Assembly: GCA_910577365.1 (NCBI GenBank)
Contig: CAJTMU010000023.1
Span: 1-33,247, forward strand
Length of the DNA: 33,247 nt
Origin: an uncultured Oscillospiraceae bacterium
GTDB lineage: Bacteria > Bacillota > Clostridia > Oscillospirales > Ruminococcaceae
Reading direction: 5' to 3'
The notes below the pieces were generated by a model. It was not told where the DNA came from. It worked only from the letters and a program-made list of their open reading frames with translations, and did no database searches. Made by a program: the position numbers and the translations under genes. Of the stretch, positions 22,343 through 30,930 are shown piece after piece. Within the stretch, counting starts at the first letter, position 1. The number at the start of each line of letters is the position of its first letter.

Positions 22343-25300
22343 ATGGTCATAGAAATGAGCAGGAAAAGACCCGAAGTCCCCCGCGGACTTACCGTGCAGC
22401 CCTCTGACGGGGCGGTGACCGCAAAGTGGAACGAGGTGGCAGGCGCGGACGGCTATAAGCTGTGCTATTATGAAGCTGAAAATCCTGAAAAGTGTTTCAA
22501 GGTGCGCTATTCGGAGAAATGCTCGAAAATGATGCCCGGCTTTAAGAACGGCAGGGAGTATCTTGTAGGCGTAAGAGCATTTAGAATTGAGAACAATAAG
22601 GAGATTTTGAGCGCCGAAAGTGACAAGGTATCCTTTGTTCCCATAAGCGAACATCTTAAGGCGCAGAACGTCATCTGCCTTGAAACGGGCAGGTCGGCAC
22701 AGATAGTGTGGGAGGCGCTTAACAAGACCCCAAAAGCTGTGTTCCGCTCGGAAAACACCGCCGTGGCGCAGGTGGACACCGATGGAACGGTCACCGCTGT
22801 GGGCGCGGGAGAAACTTATATCGTAACAAGCGCCGAGGGCGAGGAGTTCAGGACGAAGATATCTGTTGACCGCCGAGTAAAGCGCGGGGTAAACAAGGCT
22901 GTCATGATGTTTACGGGCGATATAATGTGCGCCCTTGGGCAGCAGCGCGCGGTGGAGAAATACGGCTTTGATTTTCACAACAGCTTTTCGCAGATAAAAT
23001 CCACGCTTGCCGAAGCGGATTTCGCCGCAGGAGTGCTGGAAACCACCTGCTATGACGGAGCGCCCTATCAGTGTGAGGAGCGCCGTCTTCCCGAGGGTTC
23101 TTCCAACTGCAACGCGCCGTCCTCTTTTCTGGCGGCGATAGCCGATGCGGGCTTCGACGCGCTTGTGACCGCGAGCAACCACAACTGCGACACGGGCAAA
23201 AAAGGGCTTGAAGCCACAGTGGCTGAGATAAAGCGGCTGGGCGTTCGCAATCTGGGTACTCTGGGAAACAACCATGTTCTGGTGGATATCAGGGGAATGA
23301 GAGTAGCTTTTTTGTGCTACTCCATGATATCCAACGGGCTGGACGACCAGTTTTTTGCGGGCAGCGGTGTGCTCATAGGGCGGTATGACAGGGAAGACTT
23401 TCTTCAGCGTGTAAATGCTGCTCTAAGAATGGGCGCGGAATACATAGTGGCTTATATGCATTGGGGAGTTATGAACTCCGCTTCGGTGCGCCGTGCGCAG
23501 ACAGAAGAAGCAAAATTCATGGCGGACGCGGGAATCGATCTTATCATAGGCTCACACCCCCATGTGATACAGCGCTTCGAGTATATTACAAATTCAGCGG
23601 GAAAAAAAGTCGCGTGCGCGTATTCGCTGGGGAATTTTCTCACTTCCATGTCGGAGATTGCGGAAAACCGCGACAGCGTGATACTCCGTGTTGATATGTC
23701 ACGCGATAACGAGGGCAAGGTAAGGGCGAGGCTCTCCTATATACCCTGCGTATGCGAGAACAGGGATTACGGGATATGCGTTCAGCCTGCCTACCCGCCC
23801 CACAGCTTTGCTGCGCGCGAGTCTTTCAGGCGTACTAAAGCCGCGCTTGGCAAGGAGATAGGATACTCCGCCAGACCGCTTGTGTTCCTCAGCGGCTCGC
23901 CGATATTAAGTTCGATATTTGCTTCGGGGCGCGGCATAAAAACGGATAACAGGGGCTTGTTGGTTTCTCAGCTGAGCGCCTGCGGAACGCCCGATTACGA
24001 TGTTCCCGAAACAGGCAACGAAACGCTCAGGGTGGATATAGGAAAGCTGCTGCCCTCGCTACTTGCCGAAACAAAGCCGGATTACGTCGCCGTGGATTTC
24101 TACACTGCGGCGGGAGTTTCCGTATATAAGCGAGGCGAAAATTATTTTACCGGAACAAGGCGCTTTCTGCGTTCGAGGTTTTACTCTGACCATAAGGAAG
24201 AGTTTGAGCGTATCACGGCTGAGTGCGTTGAGGAAAGCATATGGAAAGAAAAGATAGCGGAATACGCCGCGGCGGTGCTTGCCGCCGTACCGGGCAGCAG
24301 GGTGATACTTTTCCGCCACCGCTTTCCGAACAGATATGTCCGCGGGGCGATGCTGCGCGACGGGGCTTCCAGAGCGGAACTGAATACTCGCATGCGGCAG
24401 ATGGAGGACTATTTCATAGATATCGTCAAGCCGCTTATAGTGGACGTTTCCGCGCCGTATTTCAGCACAGGCAGCGCTCCGTCAGCGTTTGAGCGGGAGT
24501 ATTTCACCGATTGCTTCAACGCGGCGCTCGCCATGATAAACGACGAGGGCAGGAACTGCGTGAGAACAGCTGACAACCATTTGTGGCTCGAGCGCGTGAT
24601 AAAGTATTACGACAGCATGACCAAGCGCGGCTGTCAGAGCTGGCTGCTTGACATGAACTGCGCGGCTGATAATATAATCGCCTATTCGAGCGGGGATTTT
24701 ACCGCGGAAAACAGCTCACGCCTGTTAAAGCTGAAAAACGCGGGCAGAACTGACCTTATGGCGGTAAGACATTTTTTCGCGGGAGACAGGGGCGCGGAGG
24801 AGCTTATAGAGGCTGCGGAGCTTATCTTTGCCGTTCTCGAGGGTAATCTGACGGGTCCGTATGATTTTTATGAGCTTGCTTTCAGGCGGAAATTCAATAT
24901 ACTTACCCGCATGGCGCGGCTGCTTTCAAAGGAGATAAACGCGCCCGTGGACGAAAACAGCGCGGAGCTTGTCTTTCTTTTGAGAGGAAAGCCTCAGCTT
25001 AAGCATTATGTAACTACACTCAACAGCGCGACAGTTGACATATGGGGCAGCGGCGTTTCGAGAGAGTGCGTGACGAGAAGCCGCGGTATTTATATCGGTA
25101 AATATATTTTCAGGCAGTGTCAGGCACTTGCCTTTGAACCGCCCGTAAACATCGAGCTTCCCGAAGCGGTTTTAGAATACGGCGGCAACAGATGGCGGCA
25201 GAAAACTTTGACGGAAGCCCTGCGGAGAAGTGGTATGGCAGCGATTGCCGAAACGTATTCAAAGTGGCTGGTGGTTGATTTTTATGACATCATCTGCAAG

Positions 25301-25825
25301 GTAGCAGAGTACAACGGCACGCTTTTTGAAACGGACGATTTTATTACGAGAACGGGCTTTTACAAGGGCATCGAGGCGCAGTGCAGCGAGGGATATCTTT
25401 TTGAAAAGCGAAACATGAAATACTGCTATGAGGCAGTGAGCCGCTTTGCCAAGCTGATGGGCGAGAAATACGGCAAAAGCATTATTCTTATAAAAGCGGA
25501 GCCGAAAAAGACCTACCTTACCCACGACGGAGCGGTCAGGGAATTTGAGGACGACGGCATGTTTGATATCCGCAAAAAGCTCATTTCGCTGTGCGAGGAG
25601 CGTTTTGTGAGTATCACGGGCTGTTTTGTTATTGATATTTCGCGGCATTTTCTTGCTTCCGAGGATTGTCCGAGGGGCGGCGCGGGTATCGTAAATTATG
25701 AAGACGAATTTTACCGCGAGGCGGGCGAGGCTGTTGCGGAGATAGTACGCGGCTCAACAAGACGCATTTACGAAAGAGCTGACGAGAATTATATTTTGCT
25801 CAGAAATCTGCGGCTCGGATTATAG
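22343..25825 (+). CDS. Giant CapA-family protein fused to FN3, BIG2 and two DUF6270-like domains
   Basis: 1160 residues from the ATG at 22343 (an ATG at 22355 is also possible); the longer open frame upstream lies inside the previous gene. Residues about 10-100 look like fibronectin type III (VPRGLTVQPSDGAVTAKWNE) and about 105-175 like a BIG2 domain (TAVAQVDTDGTVTAVGAGET). Residues about 184-440 are a CapA (poly-gamma-glutamate capsule) metallophosphatase-like domain: FTGDIM with D193, SNHNCD, YMHWG, GSHPH and YSLGNF. Residues about 512-745 (LSGSPILSSIF, PDYVAVDFY, VILFRHRF) and about 895-1140 (VDIWGSGVSREC, KWLVVDFYDII) resemble DUF6270, an SGNH-like family of polysaccharide loci. There is no signal peptide or membrane segment, unlike most CapA and FN3/BIG2 proteins. 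It probably acts in capsule or surface-polymer production, with activity unknown. Confidence 0.78.
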   Translation: MVIEMSRKRPEVPRGLTVQPSDGAVTAKWNEVAGADGYKLCYYEAENPEKCFKVRYSEKCSKMMPGFKNGREYLVGVRAFRIENNKEILSAESDKVSFVPISEHLKAQNVICLETGRSAQIVWEALNKTPKAVFRSENTAVAQVDTDGTVTAVGAGETYIVTSAEGEEFRTKISVDRRVKRGVNKAVMMFTGDIMCALGQQRAVEKYGFDFHNSFSQIKSTLAEADFAAGVLETTCYDGAPYQCEERRLPEGSSNCNAPSSFLAAIADAGFDALVTASNHNCDTGKKGLEATVAEIKRLGVRNLGTLGNNHVLVDIRGMRVAFLCYSMISNGLDDQFFAGSGVLIGRYDREDFLQRVNAALRMGAEYIVAYMHWGVMNSASVRRAQTEEAKFMADAGIDLIIGSHPHVIQRFEYITNSAGKKVACAYSLGNFLTSMSEIAENRDSVILRVDMSRDNEGKVRARLSYIPCVCENRDYGICVQPAYPPHSFAARESFRRTKAALGKEIGYSARPLVFLSGSPILSSIFASGRGIKTDNRGLLVSQLSACGTPDYDVPETGNETLRVDIGKLLPSLLAETKPDYVAVDFYTAAGVSVYKRGENYFTGTRRFLRSRFYSDHKEEFERITAECVEESIWKEKIAEYAAAVLAAVPGSRVILFRHRFPNRYVRGAMLRDGASRAELNTRMRQMEDYFIDIVKPLIVDVSAPYFSTGSAPSAFEREYFTDCFNAALAMINDEGRNCVRTADNHLWLERVIKYYDSMTKRGCQSWLLDMNCAADNIIAYSSGDFTAENSSRLLKLKNAGRTDLMAVRHFFAGDRGAEELIEAAELIFAVLEGNLTGPYDFYELAFRRKFNILTRMARLLSKEINAPVDENSAELVFLLRGKPQLKHYVTTLNSATVDIWGSGVSRECVTRSRGIYIGKYIFRQCQALAFEPPVNIELPEAVLEYGGNRWRQKTLTEALRRSGMAAIAETYSKWLVVDFYDIICKVAEYNGTLFETDDFITRTGFYKGIEAQCSEGYLFEKRNMKYCYEAVSRFAKLMGEKYGKSIILIKAEPKKTYLTHDGAVREFEDDGMFDIRKKLISLCEERFVSITGCFVIDISRHFLASEDCPRGGAGIVNYEDEFYREAGEAVAEIVRGSTRRIYERADENYILLRNLRLGL

Positions 25826-25856
25826 AGTTTACGGCAGGGAAAGGACAGTGACGGCT

Positions 25857-27161
25857 ATGCAAAGAAAATCACAGTCGGATAAGGCGGGCAATAATCTCCG
25901 CCGCTTGACAGCTTTGCTTATACTCACAGCGATGCTATGCGGTTTGCTTACTGGCTGCGGCAGCGGTACGGAGAGCCAAAGCGCTTCGCTGCCTGACAGC
26001 ACATTACCTATTGAAAGCCGCGTGATACCAGATACTGAGGAAAGCAGCGGAGTCCTTTCGGAGGACACGCCGCCGACTATTGAGGAAACATACATTGAGA
26101 ATATAACTTCGGAAACATCGGCAGAAGATACCGCGGACAGCTCCGACACATCGGACAGCGCCGAGCCGCCCATTCCGGAAACGGAGAGCGCTCCCGCGGA
26201 TTCCGAACAAACGGCACCGGCGGTTTCCGCACCTCAGCAGACTGTGGAGATGAGCATTCCCGATGAGCCTGCTCCCCCGTTGGCGTCAACTCCGCCCGTT
26301 ACTGCGGCAACCACAGCCGCGACCACTCCGAAGCCGCCTGCCGAGGTCATCATACCAGAGGTCAGAACGGTGTCCTCACCATGTGAAAAAACCTTTACGG
26401 CAGGAGATTCCTTTATAGATTACAGCAACGCTTCGAGGGGATATGTTTCGGTAAAGTACGGCGGCGGAAGCGATAAGATACGAGTGCTTATAATATGCGG
26501 GGACAGCACCTATGATTATATGCTTCCCGCAGACGATGAGATAAGATATTTTCCGTTATCCTGCGGCAGCGGAGAATATACCCTGCAGCTTTGGGAACAC
26601 GACCACGACAATTTTTACGCGAACCCTATCAACGAAACGATTTCGCTGACCGTTTCCGATGATGTGGCGATGTTCCTTTACCCTAATTATTATGTGAATT
26701 TCAATCAGCGCTCAAACGTCGTGAAAAAGTCGGCGGAGGTGTGCGCAGGCAAGACGGGTACCATTGAGAAGATAGCTGCGATATTCGGATTTATAACGGA
26801 TAACGTAATTTATGACAAACAGCTCTCCACAACGGTAAAGAGCGGCTATGTTCCGAATCCCGACGCTACGCTTAAAAGCCTTAAGGGGATATGCTTTGAC
26901 TATTCCGCGCTTTTCGCGGCGATGGCACGCGCACAGGGAATTCCAACACGGCTGGTGATAGGCTATGCATCTCCCGATATTTATCACGCGTGGAATGAGG
27001 TGTACACCACCGAAACGGGCTGGATAACCCCCGAGCTTTTCCTGAAGCAGAGCGGGTATAATCTGTTGGATTCCACTTTTTACGCTGGTGCTTCGGATAA
27101 ATCGCAGATATCGGGTTACATTTCGGAAAAATCCAATTATACCGCTTTGTATTATTATTAA
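25857..27161 (+). CDS. Transglutaminase-like lipoprotein with long Ser/Thr/Pro linker
   Basis: 434 residues from the ATG at 25857; a GTG at 25848 is nearer the AAAGGA SD, so the start is uncertain by three codons. The lipobox LLTGC at 30-34 gives a lipid-anchored surface protein. A low-complexity linker rich in Ser, Thr, Pro and Glu runs from about 36 to 165. A beta-rich domain (about 175-275) precedes a transglutaminase-like core with C346 (KGICFDYSALF), H377 (YHAWNEV) and D405 (LLDSTF), the full triad. It follows the CapA fusion by 31 bp and may act on the polymer or on wall proteins. Confidence 0.85.
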   Translation: MQRKSQSDKAGNNLRRLTALLILTAMLCGLLTGCGSGTESQSASLPDSTLPIESRVIPDTEESSGVLSEDTPPTIEETYIENITSETSAEDTADSSDTSDSAEPPIPETESAPADSEQTAPAVSAPQQTVEMSIPDEPAPPLASTPPVTAATTAATTPKPPAEVIIPEVRTVSSPCEKTFTAGDSFIDYSNASRGYVSVKYGGGSDKIRVLIICGDSTYDYMLPADDEIRYFPLSCGSGEYTLQLWEHDHDNFYANPINETISLTVSDDVAMFLYPNYYVNFNQRSNVVKKSAEVCAGKTGTIEKIAAIFGFITDNVIYDKQLSTTVKSGYVPNPDATLKSLKGICFDYSALFAAMARAQGIPTRLVIGYASPDIYHAWNEVYTTETGWITPELFLKQSGYNLLDSTFYAGASDKSQISGYISEKSNYTALYYY

Positions 27162-27260
27162 GAGCAGCATAATATAGTCTTATTTAATGCGCACTCAGCT
27201 AAGTTCAGCTCAGTAATCAGGCGGCAGGGGAACTGAAAGCTGCTGTTAACTGACCGTCCG

Positions 27261-27345
27261 TGCAGGAAATTTTTCGCAAAGCCCCGAATATATACAATAT
27301 AAAGTTATGTGTATGCGGACGAGTCACGAGGTGCAAGAAAATTTC
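27261..27345 (+). repeat. Structured intergenic repeat R3, leader of the pilC-like gene
   Basis: Begins GCAGGAAATTTTTCGCA (27262-27278), as R1 and R6 do, and ends GTGCAAGAAAATTTC (27331-27345). GAAATTTT (27266-27273) pairs with AAAATTTC (27338-27345). The inner pairing (ATATACAA with TTATGTGTAT) is weaker than in other members. A small TTTCGC/GCGAAA hairpin (27359-27374) follows, then the SD AAGGAG of the pilC-like gene. 27162-27260 holds no gene. Confidence 0.65.
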
Positions 27346-27398
27346 AATTTCCAAATAATTTCGCCGGTGCGAAAAAATAATAAAATAAGGAGAACGAA

Positions 27399-28442
27399 AT
27401 GGCAAAGAAGCAGTTATCTCCCGCGGAAACAGCGTTTTTCTGTGAGCAGCTCTCGTCAATGCTTAAGGCGGGAATGCAGCTTAACGACGGATTGGAGATC
27501 CTTTCGCTGGATATAGACGACGGGAGGATAAGAAGGATATGCGAAACGCTTTCAAAGGAGCTGGACGGAGGCAATCCGCTCCATAGCTCTATGGAACAGG
27601 CGGGAGTTTTTCCCGAATACGCGGTGAATATGGTAAAGATAGGCACTGTGTCGGGACGTCTTGACGACGTTCTTGACGGTCTTTCGGAGTATTATGAGAA
27701 CCGCGGCAATATGCTGAGCACTATAAGAAACGCGGTGCTGCACCCGTTTATGCTGCTGGTTATGATGACAGCGGTTATAATCGTTTTGGTGGCGCAGGTA
27801 ATACCAATGTTCTCAGATATCTTCGCGCGCTTTGACAGCAGTGTAAGCGAATCGGTTGACACCACGGTGAATTTTGCGCTTAAAACAGGCACTATAATCA
27901 TGACCGTTTTGCTGGTAATCATAGGAATAGCGGCTGTAACGGCGGTTCTGGCAGGATTTACTCCGGTGCGCAGGGCGCTGGCGAAAGCGGCTTCGCATAT
28001 TCCGGGTATAAGGACCTTGTCGCGGCGCTTTGCACAGGCACAGCTTGCTAACGCAATGAACGTTATGGTGTCTGCGGGAATATCACCTGAAGAGGCTCTG
28101 GATAACGCGCTTCTGCTTATCGGCGACAGCAGGCTTTCCGCCCAGATATCGGACTGCCGCAGGCGCGTACTGGAGGGAGAATCATTTGCAGACGCGGTGT
28201 GTGCGGCGAACATGTTTCCCGCTATATACGGCAGAACCCTCAAGATAGCGTATATTTCAGGCTCGTTTGATAAAACGTGGCGTAAAATCAGCGAGCGATG
28301 CTCGGAACAGGCGGAGAATACCGCTTCAAATCTGATCGCGTTTATCGAGCCTGCAATGATAGTGGTTCTGGCGGCAATAATCGGCTCTATCCTGCTGACG
28401 ATAATGATACCGCTGATGAATATTATGTCGGTGCTTGGGTGA
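27399..28442 (+). CDS. Type IV pilus / type II secretion inner-membrane protein (PilC/GspF family)
   Basis: 347 residues. Two T2SSF domains (about 10-130 and 215-335) are both plain: FCEQLSSMLKAGMQLNDGLEIL with MVKIGTVSGRLDDVLDGLSEYY, and AQLANAMNVMVSAGISPEEAL with LKIAYISGSFDKTWRKISE. Three membrane helices lie at about 110-135, 160-185 and 318-342. The protein is the platform on which the ATPases act to assemble or retract pilin. The SD AAGGAG lies seven bases before the ATG. It leads the pilus block that runs to pilT. Confidence 0.93.
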   Translation: MAKKQLSPAETAFFCEQLSSMLKAGMQLNDGLEILSLDIDDGRIRRICETLSKELDGGNPLHSSMEQAGVFPEYAVNMVKIGTVSGRLDDVLDGLSEYYENRGNMLSTIRNAVLHPFMLLVMMTAVIIVLVAQVIPMFSDIFARFDSSVSESVDTTVNFALKTGTIIMTVLLVIIGIAAVTAVLAGFTPVRRALAKAASHIPGIRTLSRRFAQAQLANAMNVMVSAGISPEEALDNALLLIGDSRLSAQISDCRRRVLEGESFADAVCAANMFPAIYGRTLKIAYISGSFDKTWRKISERCSEQAENTASNLIAFIEPAMIVVLAAIIGSILLTIMIPLMNIMSVLG

Positions 28443-28520
28443 CGGAAGTGAACAACTGACAGTTCCTGTGCCCGACTGTGGCAGAAAAAACGGAAAATTC
28501 GGGTTTAAATGGTGCGGTCA

Positions 28521-28630
28521 AAATCGGTTAAAGCCGATTTGAAAGCGTAATGGAGCGAAGCGAAGAGGAGCTTTTAAATCGAGGATAGCGTAACCCGCCG
28601 CAGGCGGGTGGAGCGGTGCGGGAAATTCTT
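28521..28630 (+). repeat. Structured intergenic repeat R4, leader of a pilin-like gene
   Basis: HP1 is CGATTTGAAAGC (28535-28546) with GCTTTTAAATCG (28570-28581), 12 bp with one G-U pair and GGAGCGAAGCGAAG in its loop. The core GAGGATAGCG (28581-28590) follows. HP2 is ACCCGCC with GGCGGGT (28593-28609, loop GCA). Then GAGCGGTGCGGGAAATTC, as in R5-R7. The start codon of the pilin-like gene lies 21 bp beyond. CCGATTT (28534-28540) can also pair upstream with AAATCGG (28521-28527), competing with HP1. Confidence 0.75.
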
Positions 28631-28649
28631 TTATAATCAGGAGAAATTT

Positions 28650-28967
28650 ATGAAAAACTTTTTGAAAAAAATACCGTGGGCAGCCGCAGGTTCCATGCTG
28701 CTGTTCGCAGCGCTGATTGTGTGGTTTATAGCCGCGCTTTCGGGAGCGGGAACGGCTTCGGAGCAACAGACTCTCTCAGCAATAAAGCAGTCGGTGGAAA
28801 ACGGGATAACGATGTGCTATTCGATAGAGGGGGCATACCCTGAAAGTATTGATCAGCTTACGGAAAGTTACGGGGTCGTTTACGATGCAGAAAGGTATAT
28901 CGTGCATTATGAAAGTATTGCGGCAAATATACGCCCCGCGGTAACGGTGATTGAAAGGAAGTCGTGA
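28650..28967 (+). CDS. Small membrane protein of the pilus operon, pilin-like
   Basis: 105 residues from the ATG at 28650 (SD AGGAGA, seven bases). One helix at about 10-32 (AAGSMLLFAALIVWFIAALS), then an outside domain with the pilin-like phrase AIKQSVENGITMCYSIEGAYPESIDQLTESYGV, common in competence and type IV pseudopilins of Clostridia. There is no G-x4-E prepilin cleavage motif, so it may stay as an anchored protein. The next gene starts one base after its stop. Confidence 0.7.
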   Translation: MKNFLKKIPWAAAGSMLLFAALIVWFIAALSGAGTASEQQTLSAIKQSVENGITMCYSIEGAYPESIDQLTESYGVVYDAERYIVHYESIAANIRPAVTVIERKS

Positions 28968-28968
28968 T

Positions 28969-29415
28969 ATGGACAGTCGCAGAGGCTCGGGAAAAGCCGA
29001 TATTGTCGGAACGGTGGGCAGTATGCTGCTGTTTCTGGTGTTCACAGTGTGTATGCTGGCAATAATTGCCGCTGCTGCAAGCACATACTCGGAGATCAGC
29101 TCGGGCTTTGACAGAAGTTTTACCGGCTCTGCGTCGCTTAGATATCTGACCAACAAGATGCGCGGAGCGGAAAGCTATGAGATAATTGAGGACGGAACGG
29201 GAATCGCAGCGGTGAATGGCGGAATAACATGCGTTATATATTACAGCGACGGGGGACTGTATGAAAAAAACGTTTCCTCCGAAGACAAAGCCGCATCGGG
29301 CGGAGATAAAATATTTGATATAGACGGGCTGAAAATAGCCGAGAAAGACGGGCTTTACGAGATATCCGTAAGCTGCGGTGAGGATAGCTCGTCGGTGTTT
29401 ATCGGAGGCAGGTGA
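28969..29415 (+). CDS. DUF4860-like pilus-operon membrane protein
   Basis: 148 residues from the ATG at 28969 (SD AAAGGA about nine bases upstream). The hydrophobic helix at about 14-38 (VGSMLLFLVFTVCMLAIIAA) and the following YLTNKMRGAESYEI ... DGLYEISVSCG pattern fit the DUF4860 family found in Clostridia pilus loci. It lies one base after the previous gene and overlaps the next by 4 nt. It probably acts as a minor pseudopilin; the family has no proven function. Confidence 0.72.
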   Translation: MDSRRGSGKADIVGTVGSMLLFLVFTVCMLAIIAAAASTYSEISSGFDRSFTGSASLRYLTNKMRGAESYEIIEDGTGIAAVNGGITCVIYYSDGGLYEKNVSSEDKAASGGDKIFDIDGLKIAEKDGLYEISVSCGEDSSSVFIGGR

Positions 29416-29888
29416 GAAAGCTGAGAGCGATAAAAACGGTTCAGCCTAAAAAGCCGTCAAATCTTTTTTTGGTTGAAATGATAATAGCGATTCTATTTTT
29501 CAGTATTTCCGGGGCGGTCATACTTAACGTGTTTGCGGCGGCAGACGGTAAAATGCGCCGCAGTGAAACGGGCGACAGCGCCGTGCTTTGCGCCCAATCC
29601 TGCGCGGAGGCGTATTCGCTTAAGGGAAGCGCCGACGAGATGGCGGAGATAATTTTCGGGAATTTTGAAGTTCTGGAGAACGGCTCGCTGAGCATTTCTC
29701 TGGACGAGCGGTGCATGCCATCGTCAGAGGGTGCGATAACTCTTATAATAAGCGAGAGCGGCGAGGATTCCGCCGCAGGAACGCTGAAAACAGCAGAGCT
29801 GGTCTTTATAAAAAATAGTGAAGAAATCGGGCGGTTTGTGTGCTCCGCTTATGTTCCGCGCATATCTGAAAGGGGGGGCGAAGCATGA
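29412..29888 (+). CDS. Type IV pseudopilin-like protein with N-terminal class III signal
   Basis: 158 residues, start GTG at 29412 overlapping the previous stop as GTGA. Residues 17-37 read NLFLVEMIIAILFFSISGAVI: a short basic leader, then Glu at +5 if cut before LFLVE, as in type IV prepilins, although the usual Gly before the cut is Asn here. The helix is followed by a globular outside domain. It is placed between two other pilin-like proteins, as minor pseudopilins GspI/J/K are. Confidence 0.78.
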   Translation: MRKLRAIKTVQPKKPSNLFLVEMIIAILFFSISGAVILNVFAAADGKMRRSETGDSAVLCAQSCAEAYSLKGSADEMAEIIFGNFEVLENGSLSISLDERCMPSSEGAITLIISESGEDSAAGTLKTAELVFIKNSEEIGRFVCSAYVPRISERGGEA

Positions 29889-30373
29889 GGGGATATACAA
29901 AAAAGTTCAGGTCGGGTATAGGTATCGGGTATGTGTCGGTCATGATGATATTTGCGGTGATATGCCTGACGATATTGGCAGTGCTGGCGTTTCAGGCAGC
30001 AAGCTCCGATGAGAAGCTTTCCGAAAAGAATACCGATTTTACACATGAATATTACGCGGCAGATACCGAAGCGAAAAGGATACTCATGGATCTTGACAAC
30101 GCGGCTCTTTCAGCGTCGGAAAGCCCTTTTTTTGAGGACAGCTTTACAGAGCTTTCCGCGGCAAGCGGGGCAATGCTGACACGCACGGCGGAGGGATTCC
30201 GCGCTGAGTACAGTGTTGAACTTAATGAGCGGCTATCACTGTTTGTTGGGGCGGTATTTTATAAAGTTCCCTCTGCTCATGAAGGCGAAAGGTTTAAAAT
30301 AGTGGAGTGGCGCACCGCGTCTGCGGCGGAATCTGTTGATAAGCCGCTTAACGTATGGGATGGTGAAGGATAA
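29885..30373 (+). CDS. Pilus-operon membrane protein, minor-pilin-like
   Basis: 162 residues, ATG at 29885 overlapping the previous stop as ATGA; the SD AAAGGGGGGG is strong. Residues about 14-38 (GYVSVMMIFAVICLTILAVL) form the only membrane helix after a basic leader (RGYTKKFRSG), followed by a soluble region (HEYYAADTEAKRILMDLDNA) that resembles the start of GspK/PilX-type minor pilins. There is no Glu at +5. It ends the tight four-gene run; 30374-30458 then holds no gene. Confidence 0.65.
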   Translation: MRGYTKKFRSGIGIGYVSVMMIFAVICLTILAVLAFQAASSDEKLSEKNTDFTHEYYAADTEAKRILMDLDNAALSASESPFFEDSFTELSAASGAMLTRTAEGFRAEYSVELNERLSLFVGAVFYKVPSAHEGERFKIVEWRTASAAESVDKPLNVWDGEG

Positions 30374-30458
30374 CAGCTGATATAAGTACTGCTTTGTTAT
30401 TTATCAGCTCAAAAAGAATTTAAATGTTTTTAAAGCAGACGGTGTCAAATTGTTCGCA

Positions 30459-30930
30459 TGTGAAATTTCCCGTAATCCGCTGTGAAAGCGGAGCGAATGC
30501 GGAGTTTTCACAGTGAGGATAGCGCAGTTTTTGGCAAAGCCGGAAAAGAAGCGGTGCGGAAAATTCAAATCAAAATATAGAGCCGCGCAAAAAATAAGCG
30601 GTCAAGGGCGGTGAAAGTATGCGGAAACAAACCGCCCACGCAGGAAATTTTCCGCAACCCGCCGTGATAACGGAGCGAATGCGGAGTTTTCACAGCGAGG
30701 ATAGCGCAGCTTTGGGCAAAGCCGGAAAAGAAGCGGTGCGGAAAATTCAAATTAAAATATAGAGCCGCGCAAAAAATAAGCGGTCAAGGGTGGTGAAAGC
30801 ATACGGAAACAAACCGCCTACGCAGGAAATTTTCTGCAATCCGCTGTGAAAGCGGAGCGAATGCGGAGTTTTCACAGCGAGGATAGCGCAGTTTTCGGCA
30901 AAGCCGAAAACGAAGCGGTGCGGAAAATTT
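30459..30930 (+). repeat. 182-bp tandem array of structured repeats R5-R7 before pilT
   Basis: Two full units and a partial third, period 182 bp; GAGGATAGCG occurs at 30515, 30697 and 30879. Each unit has outer arms (R6 AATTTTCCGCA 30646-30656 with TGCGGAAAATT 30737-30747; R7 AAATTTTCTGCA 30827-30838 with TGCGGAAAATTT 30919-30930). HP1 is CTGTGAAA with TTTCACAG (30480-30513 and 30844-30877). HP2 is, for example, GTTTTCGGC-AAA-GCCGAAAAC (30891-30911). Between units lies a GGGCGGT/ACCGCCC stem. HP2 changes between units with several replacements of the G-U/A-U kind that keep pairing. The pilT SD lies 12 bp after R7. Confidence 0.85.

Noticed and set aside
22118..23275. Long minus-strand open frame (385 codons) and another at 21235-22230 (331 codons)
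   Set aside because: Both lie antisense to convincing plus-strand genes with recognised domains, lack SD sites, and have Arg/His/Cys-rich composition typical of shadow frames in GC-rich third-position genes.
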